From Spinacia oleracea (taxonomy: Eukaryota; Streptophyta; Magnoliopsida; Caryophyllales; Amaranthaceae): DNA of 64,000 nt. The position numbers and the translations under genes were made by a program. The DNA lies in contig NC_079487.1 of the NCBI RefSeq assembly GCF_020520425.1, positions 86,557,141-86,621,140 on the forward strand, read 5' to 3'. Position 1 is the first letter of the stretch; the number at the start of each line of letters is the position of its first letter. Below the pieces are notes generated by a model that was not told the origin of the DNA, did not search any database, and worked only from the letters and a program-made list of their open reading frames with translations. Positions 62,664 to 64,000 of this stretch are shown here, piece by piece.

Positions 62664-64000
62664 ATGGTGGTCAGCCCGGTGTCATTAACTACCGCCAAAG
62701 GAAGTCGGATAGAAGTTGGACCTAGATTTCTTAGACTACCACAAAACACTCAACATAAGAGCCTGTCTACAAGTTTATGCTTTGCTATGGATCAGAAAAT
62801 CGTGCATGAGGGTGCCTTTGGTGTTAGTCAGAAAGATGGTGTGATTATCGTTGATCATGGATCTCGTCGGAAAGAGTCCAATCTCTTACTGAGTAATGCT
62901 ATTTAGAGTTGTTCATTTTCTTTGTCAATGCCTTTCCTGGGTAGACCTAGGAGCTATTTATGCAACTCTCTGTATTCTCTATTTCATTATGCAACGGTGT
63001 GCTTACTTGTTGTGTACTGCAGATGAATTTGTGCTGATGTTCAAAAGCAAAACTGGATACCCTATTGTTGAGCCGGCTCATATGGTACTCCCTACTTTTA
63101 GATATCATTATGCAATGTTTTCGAAAAAAAATTTAGGTGCACCCTGGTACACCGTACACCCAAGGGTACTTTTATGCCCATTGGTCGTTCCTCTAACATT
63201 TTCTCCCGACACGTAAGGGGAAAATGTGAGAGGGTGCACCTCAGGTGTGCTGATGTTTTCGTGATGGAGATGAGATTTCTGATTGAATCTGGAGCCAATC
63301 TCCATCGCCTTTCTGTTGTGTTGTGCAATTGGTGCACTTGTACAAACTAGAAAGATGCCAATTAAGACAATGATGGATCTGAAGTTTGGAACAGATAGTC
63401 ATCATTTAAAACTGTCATTATGCAATGAATTTTTCTGTTCAATGTTTAGGAATTGGCAGAACCATCCATAAAAGATGCTTTCAATTCATGTGTCGAGCAA
63501 GGGGCAAATCGTGTTATCATAAGCCCATTCTTCCTATTTCCTGGAAGGCATTGGCATCAGGTAAGAAAACTAAATCACTCTGCTGCTTCTGCACTTTGAT
63601 CACTATTTGCGAACTTATCGGTCATGGGGTACCCCCCCAAACACACACACACACACTCCTCTTCTTCCTAAAAACAAAGGAAGCCGCTGAAGCGTAAAAA
63701 TAAAGTGACAGGAGTTTTTTGCATGTTGCAGTTGTTATGCCCTTTGTGTGCCTTTAATTGCAGGCTACTACATTACATTAGAATTTCATACAAGAATGTA
63801 ACTTATCCTATCTCATGAAAGGGAAAGTAAATGATCCAGGGAAGGATGTTGATTCACTTTTAGGAAGGTTAAAGAGTCTGATGGAACCTTTCGATTTCTG
63901 AACATAAAATTTGAAACTGGCAATTTAAACAGGATTGCTATTGTTGTTGTACAGGATATTCCTTCCCTTGCAGATGCTGCTGCTCTGGAGCATCCCGGTA
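62664..64000 (+). CDS. SIRB: Sirohydrochlorin ferrochelatase, chloroplastic (partial)
   Basis: Inserts iron into sirohydrochlorin, the last step of siroheme synthesis for plastid nitrite and sulfite reductases. Exons seen: 62664-62892, 63023-63084, 63450-63560 and 63955 to the window end, phases consistent. Residues 1 to about 55 are a plausible transit peptide. The CbiX-type domain starts at GVIIVDHGSRRKESN and includes GYPIVEPAHM; these carry the two conserved metal-binding His. It continues through LAEPSIKDAF and SPFFLFPGRHWHQDIPSL. The ATG at 62664 is preferred because upstream in-frame codons lack ATG. The C-terminal part is outside the window. Confidence 0.92.

Noticed and set aside
63098..63337. 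Minus-strand ORFs within the ferrochelatase gene
   Set aside because: Located in the intron between 63084 and 63450; no domain.

Overview
The window is plant nuclear DNA, most likely from spinach (Spinacia oleracea) or a close Amaranthaceae relative. The evidence is plant-type split genes with GT-AG introns, an AT-rich background packed with plant transposons, and a chloroplast MGDG synthase whose exons sum to 522 residues, the length I recall for the spinach enzyme (memory, not a search).

Layout. 1-9 kb: an intronless germin-like gene (+), then the eight-exon MGDG synthase gene (-). 9-16.5 kb: gene-free DNA with (TA)n tracts, a PIF/Harbinger-like MITE, a LINE remnant and several Stowaway-like elements; one Stowaway sits in a (TA)n tract and is itself split by a 1.37-kb solo LTR. 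16.5-26.4 kb: a nearly intact Ty1/copia element of Sirevirus type (+) with two 1,119-bp LTRs, TSD GTTTT, gag, pol and a third, frameshifted ORF. 27.0-28.0 kb: a small Mutator-like element with a 9-bp TSD. 28.4-40.9 kb: a second, decayed Sirevirus-type element (-), TSD TTCTT, whose gag is split by a 2.7-kb solo LTR with TSD TAGGT. 41.2-55.6 kb: a large Mutator-like element (MULE) with two convergent genes, a broken FAR1/MULE/SWIM transposase (+) and a better preserved Ulp1-type cysteine protease gene (-). Introns of both genes are filled with a degenerate ~21-bp repeat built on GTTAACTAATTG. 55.6-64 kb: a MITE, a SINE, a DnaJ-type zinc-finger gene (+), another Stowaway, a 67-bp tandem duplication, and the first exons of a chloroplast sirohydrochlorin ferrochelatase gene (+), cut by the window end.

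Three of the four host genes have plastid or likely plastid products (galactolipid synthesis, siroheme synthesis, DnaJ zinc finger); the fourth is a secreted cupin. Nothing suggests they are co-regulated. The most unusual object is the Ulp1-carrying MULE. Ulp1-carrying MULEs are a known class, but the repeat-filled introns shared by its two opposing genes, with exons left clean, are striking and I know of no description of them.
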